The notes under the pieces are model-generated. The model made no database searches, had not been told where the DNA came from, and was given only the letters and a program-made list of their open reading frames with translations. DNA of 7,915 bases, from assembly GCA_025350445.1 (NCBI GenBank), contig JANXXV010000649.1, forward strand, positions 1-7,915. The letters run 5' to 3'. This document shows positions 6,249 to 7,915 of the stretch, piece by piece (position 1 is the stretch's first letter; the number at the start of each line of letters is the position of its first letter). The translations under genes and the position numbers were made by a program. Source of the DNA: Bryobacteraceae bacterium (GTDB lineage: Bacteria > Acidobacteriota > Terriglobia > Bryobacterales > Bryobacteraceae).

Positions 6249-7487
6249 ATGGCCTTTCATCTTCAGCAGCTCTTCGCGTGGGAGATTCTGGATTCCCGCG
6301 GCAACCCTACTGTAGCGGTCCGCTGCACGCTTTCAAATGGAATTGCCGCCAAGGCCCACGCTCCCTCGGGCGCTTCCACCGGACGGCATGAGGCGGTAGA
6401 ACTTCGCGATGGCGATCCGAACCGCTACGGCGGAAAAGGCGTGCTGCGAGCCGTCAGCAATGTGAATAATGTAATCGCTCCGGCGCTAGTGGGGCTTCTT
6501 CCCGGCGAAGCCGACGCGCGAATGCTGGAACTCGACGCGTCTCCAAACAAAGCGAATCTCGGGGCCAATGCCATCCTCGCCGTCTCGTGTGCAACGGCGC
6601 GCGCGGCGGCGTTGGCCGAAGGCATTCCTTTGTGGCGATATCTCGCTGGCCCGCGCGTTCCCAAAATGCCCGTCCCCATGGTCAACATTCTTTCCGGCGG
6701 TTTGCATGCCGGGGGGAACATTGAGTTCCAGGATTTCCTCGTTGTCCCGAACGGCATTCAGGAATACGGGCGGCAACTCGAAGCGATTGTCGCCATTCAT
6801 CGAGCGGCAAAGGTTGTTCTGGAAACGGCCGGTTGCATCCTCACCGGGGTGGCCGACGAAGGCGGCTGGGGACCAAAGCTTGATTCCAACGAAAAGGCCC
6901 TGGAATACCTCACGCGCGCCATTGAACTCGCCGGATTCCGGCCTGGCGCGGATGTGTCCGTCGCCATCGACGTGGCCTCGTCACACTTCTTCACCGGGGA
7001 CGCCTACCATCTTCAAACGGAGGGCCGGACCTTGACCGCCGTCGGGATAGTGGACCTGCTGGAGGATTGGAGCGGCCGTTATCCCGTGATCTCGATCGAA
7101 GATGGATTAGCCGAAGACGACTGGGCCGGATGGCAATTGCTGACGTCTCGCCTGGGAAGATCCTTGCAACTGGTGGGTGACGATCTGTTCACCACAAACC
7201 TAGAACGATTGGAGCGTGGAATCGCCACCGGCGCGGGGAACGCGGTGCTGGTGAAGATGAACCAGATCGGGACGCTTATGGAAACTTTCGCCGTGGTCGA
7301 CCGCGCCCGCGAAGCCGGATTCGCCGCCGTGGTCTCGGCCCGATCCGGCGAAACCGAAGACGACTTTCTGGCGGACCTGGCCACGGCCGCCGGTGCCGGG
7401 CAGATCAAGGTTGGGTCCGTTACCAGATCGGAACGCCTGGCAAAGTACAACCGGCTGGTTGAGATCGAACGGGAGCTGTGGGGGTAA
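6249..7487 (+). CDS. eno: Enolase-family protein (phosphopyruvate hydratase-like) with altered active-site residues
   Basis: A 412-residue member of the enolase family, which converts 2-phosphoglycerate to phosphoenolpyruvate in glycolysis. The N-terminus WEILDSRGNPTV, the loop APSGASTG, H153 in GGLHAGG, Q161, E204 in DEGG, Mg ligands D241 and E284 (SIEDG) plus GDD (310-312), K336 in VKMNQIGT, R365-S366 and K387 match the canonical enzyme. Two active-site positions differ: the His of the usual SHRSGETED is Ala364, and the Glu after Q161 is Asp162. The protein also ends early at RELWG, lacking the short tail of E. coli enolase. ATG 6249 is chosen because it places the first motif exactly as in other enolases; an in-frame ATG at 6195 adds 18 unlikely residues and overlaps the divergent neighbour's start. 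Neither start has a good ribosome-binding site. It may be a paralogue beside a standard enolase elsewhere; whether it uses 2-phosphoglycerate is uncertain. Confidence 0.9.
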   Translation: MAFHLQQLFAWEILDSRGNPTVAVRCTLSNGIAAKAHAPSGASTGRHEAVELRDGDPNRYGGKGVLRAVSNVNNVIAPALVGLLPGEADARMLELDASPNKANLGANAILAVSCATARAAALAEGIPLWRYLAGPRVPKMPVPMVNILSGGLHAGGNIEFQDFLVVPNGIQEYGRQLEAIVAIHRAAKVVLETAGCILTGVADEGGWGPKLDSNEKALEYLTRAIELAGFRPGADVSVAIDVASSHFFTGDAYHLQTEGRTLTAVGIVDLLEDWSGRYPVISIEDGLAEDDWAGWQLLTSRLGRSLQLVGDDLFTTNLERLERGIATGAGNAVLVKMNQIGTLMETFAVVDRAREAGFAAVVSARSGETEDDFLADLATAAGAGQIKVGSVTRSERLAKYNRLVEIERELWG

Positions 7488-7496
7488 ACTGTCCTT

Positions 7497-7915
7497 ATGG
7501 AATCCGAATTGGGACGGTTGTTCCTCAGCCACTCGACCAAGAAACTAGAGCAGATGACTGGGCACATCGAGACCTGTGTAAGTAATCTTGGTAACGACTT
7601 AATCTGGGCGCGCAATGGCAGCCACGAGAATACTGTCGGGAATCTGGTGCTTCATTTAGAAGGGAACGTCCGGCAGTGGATCATAGCCGGAATCGGCGGC
7701 GTGCCCGATGTACGCCAACGGGATCTGGAGTTTTCCACAGCCGAAGGCCACACCGCCGGGCAACTGTCTTCCCACCTCAGGAAGACCGTCAACGAAGCGA
7801 TGGCAATCATCGGTGGCCTCAGCGCCGGACGTCTGCTGGAAGGCGTTACTCCGCAGAGCGCCACCGTCTCCGTGCTCGAAGCAATCTACCAGGTAGTTGG
7901 ACATTTCCAGCAGCA
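7497..7915 (+). CDS. DUF1572 / DinB-like four-helix protein, 3' end outside window
   Basis: The frame is open from ATG 7497 to the right edge (139 codons). The sequence is helical and shows the DUF1572 pattern: an N-terminal helix ESELGRLFLSHSTKKLEQM, then GNLVLHLEGNVRQWI (48-62), GGVPDVRQRDLEF (67-79), and a late helix ending VVGHFQQ. His53 and His136 are the expected first and second metal-ligand positions of the DinB/YfiT fold; the third His would lie past the window edge. DinB-like proteins are divalent-metal-binding, and many act as thiol-dependent transferases or stress-linked proteins; the substrate here is unknown. It starts 9 nt after the enolase stop, behind a G-rich run at 7480-7484, and is probably co-transcribed with the enolase gene. 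No signal peptide, so cytoplasmic. Confidence 0.88.
   Translation, partial: MESELGRLFLSHSTKKLEQMTGHIETCVSNLGNDLIWARNGSHENTVGNLVLHLEGNVRQWIIAGIGGVPDVRQRDLEFSTAEGHTAGQLSSHLRKTVNEAMAIIGGLSAGRLLEGVTPQSATVSVLEAIYQVVGHFQQ

Overview
The window is a dense (close to 100% coding), roughly 60% GC stretch of bacterial chromosome holding eight protein genes. No RNA genes, insertion sequences or CRISPR arrays were seen. The gene mix suggests an Acidobacteriota genome, perhaps of the Solibacter/Bryobacter type. The clues are a GMC oxidoreductase paired with a Tat-exported gluconate-2-dehydrogenase subunit-3 protein, a Tat-signal DUF362 protein, a DUF1572 DinB-like protein and a DUF2071 protein. This placement is inferred from style and family content; no taxonomic marker is present.

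Left block (1-1496, minus strand): a two-gene operon encodes a small Tat-exported accessory subunit followed, after 1 nt, by a flavin-dependent GMC dehydrogenase catalytic subunit that runs off the left edge. Together they look like a periplasmic sugar, acid or alcohol dehydrogenase. Any cytochrome partner would lie outside the window. A perfect TATAAT placed 9 nt before the first ATG suggests a nearly leaderless transcript.

Centre-left (1514-3810, plus strand): a RecQ-type DNA helicase with a TTG start, a zinc motif and an HRDC domain, but no room for the usual RQC winged helix. It is followed closely by a DUF2071 (YqjF-like) gene. The last ~29 codons of the DUF2071 gene fall in a hairpin-rich segment (3721-3808) that looks like a palindromic repeat rather than ancestral coding sequence.

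Centre-right (3807-6196, minus strand): a two-gene operon encodes an unrecognised 408-residue protein (resembling a glycoside-hydrolase scaffold with a glutaminase-like fold segment) and then a Tat-exported DUF362 protein. It converges with the DUF2071 gene, with the two stop codons overlapping.

Right block (6249-7915, plus strand): a divergent enolase-family gene keeps most catalytic residues but has Ala for the active-site His of the HRS motif and Asp for an active-site Glu. Nine nt later comes a DUF1572/DinB-like gene that is cut by the right edge.

No single new system is obvious. The points most worth following are the altered enolase, the repeat-derived protein tail, the RecQ architecture and the uncharacterised exported/cytoplasmic pair with DUF362.
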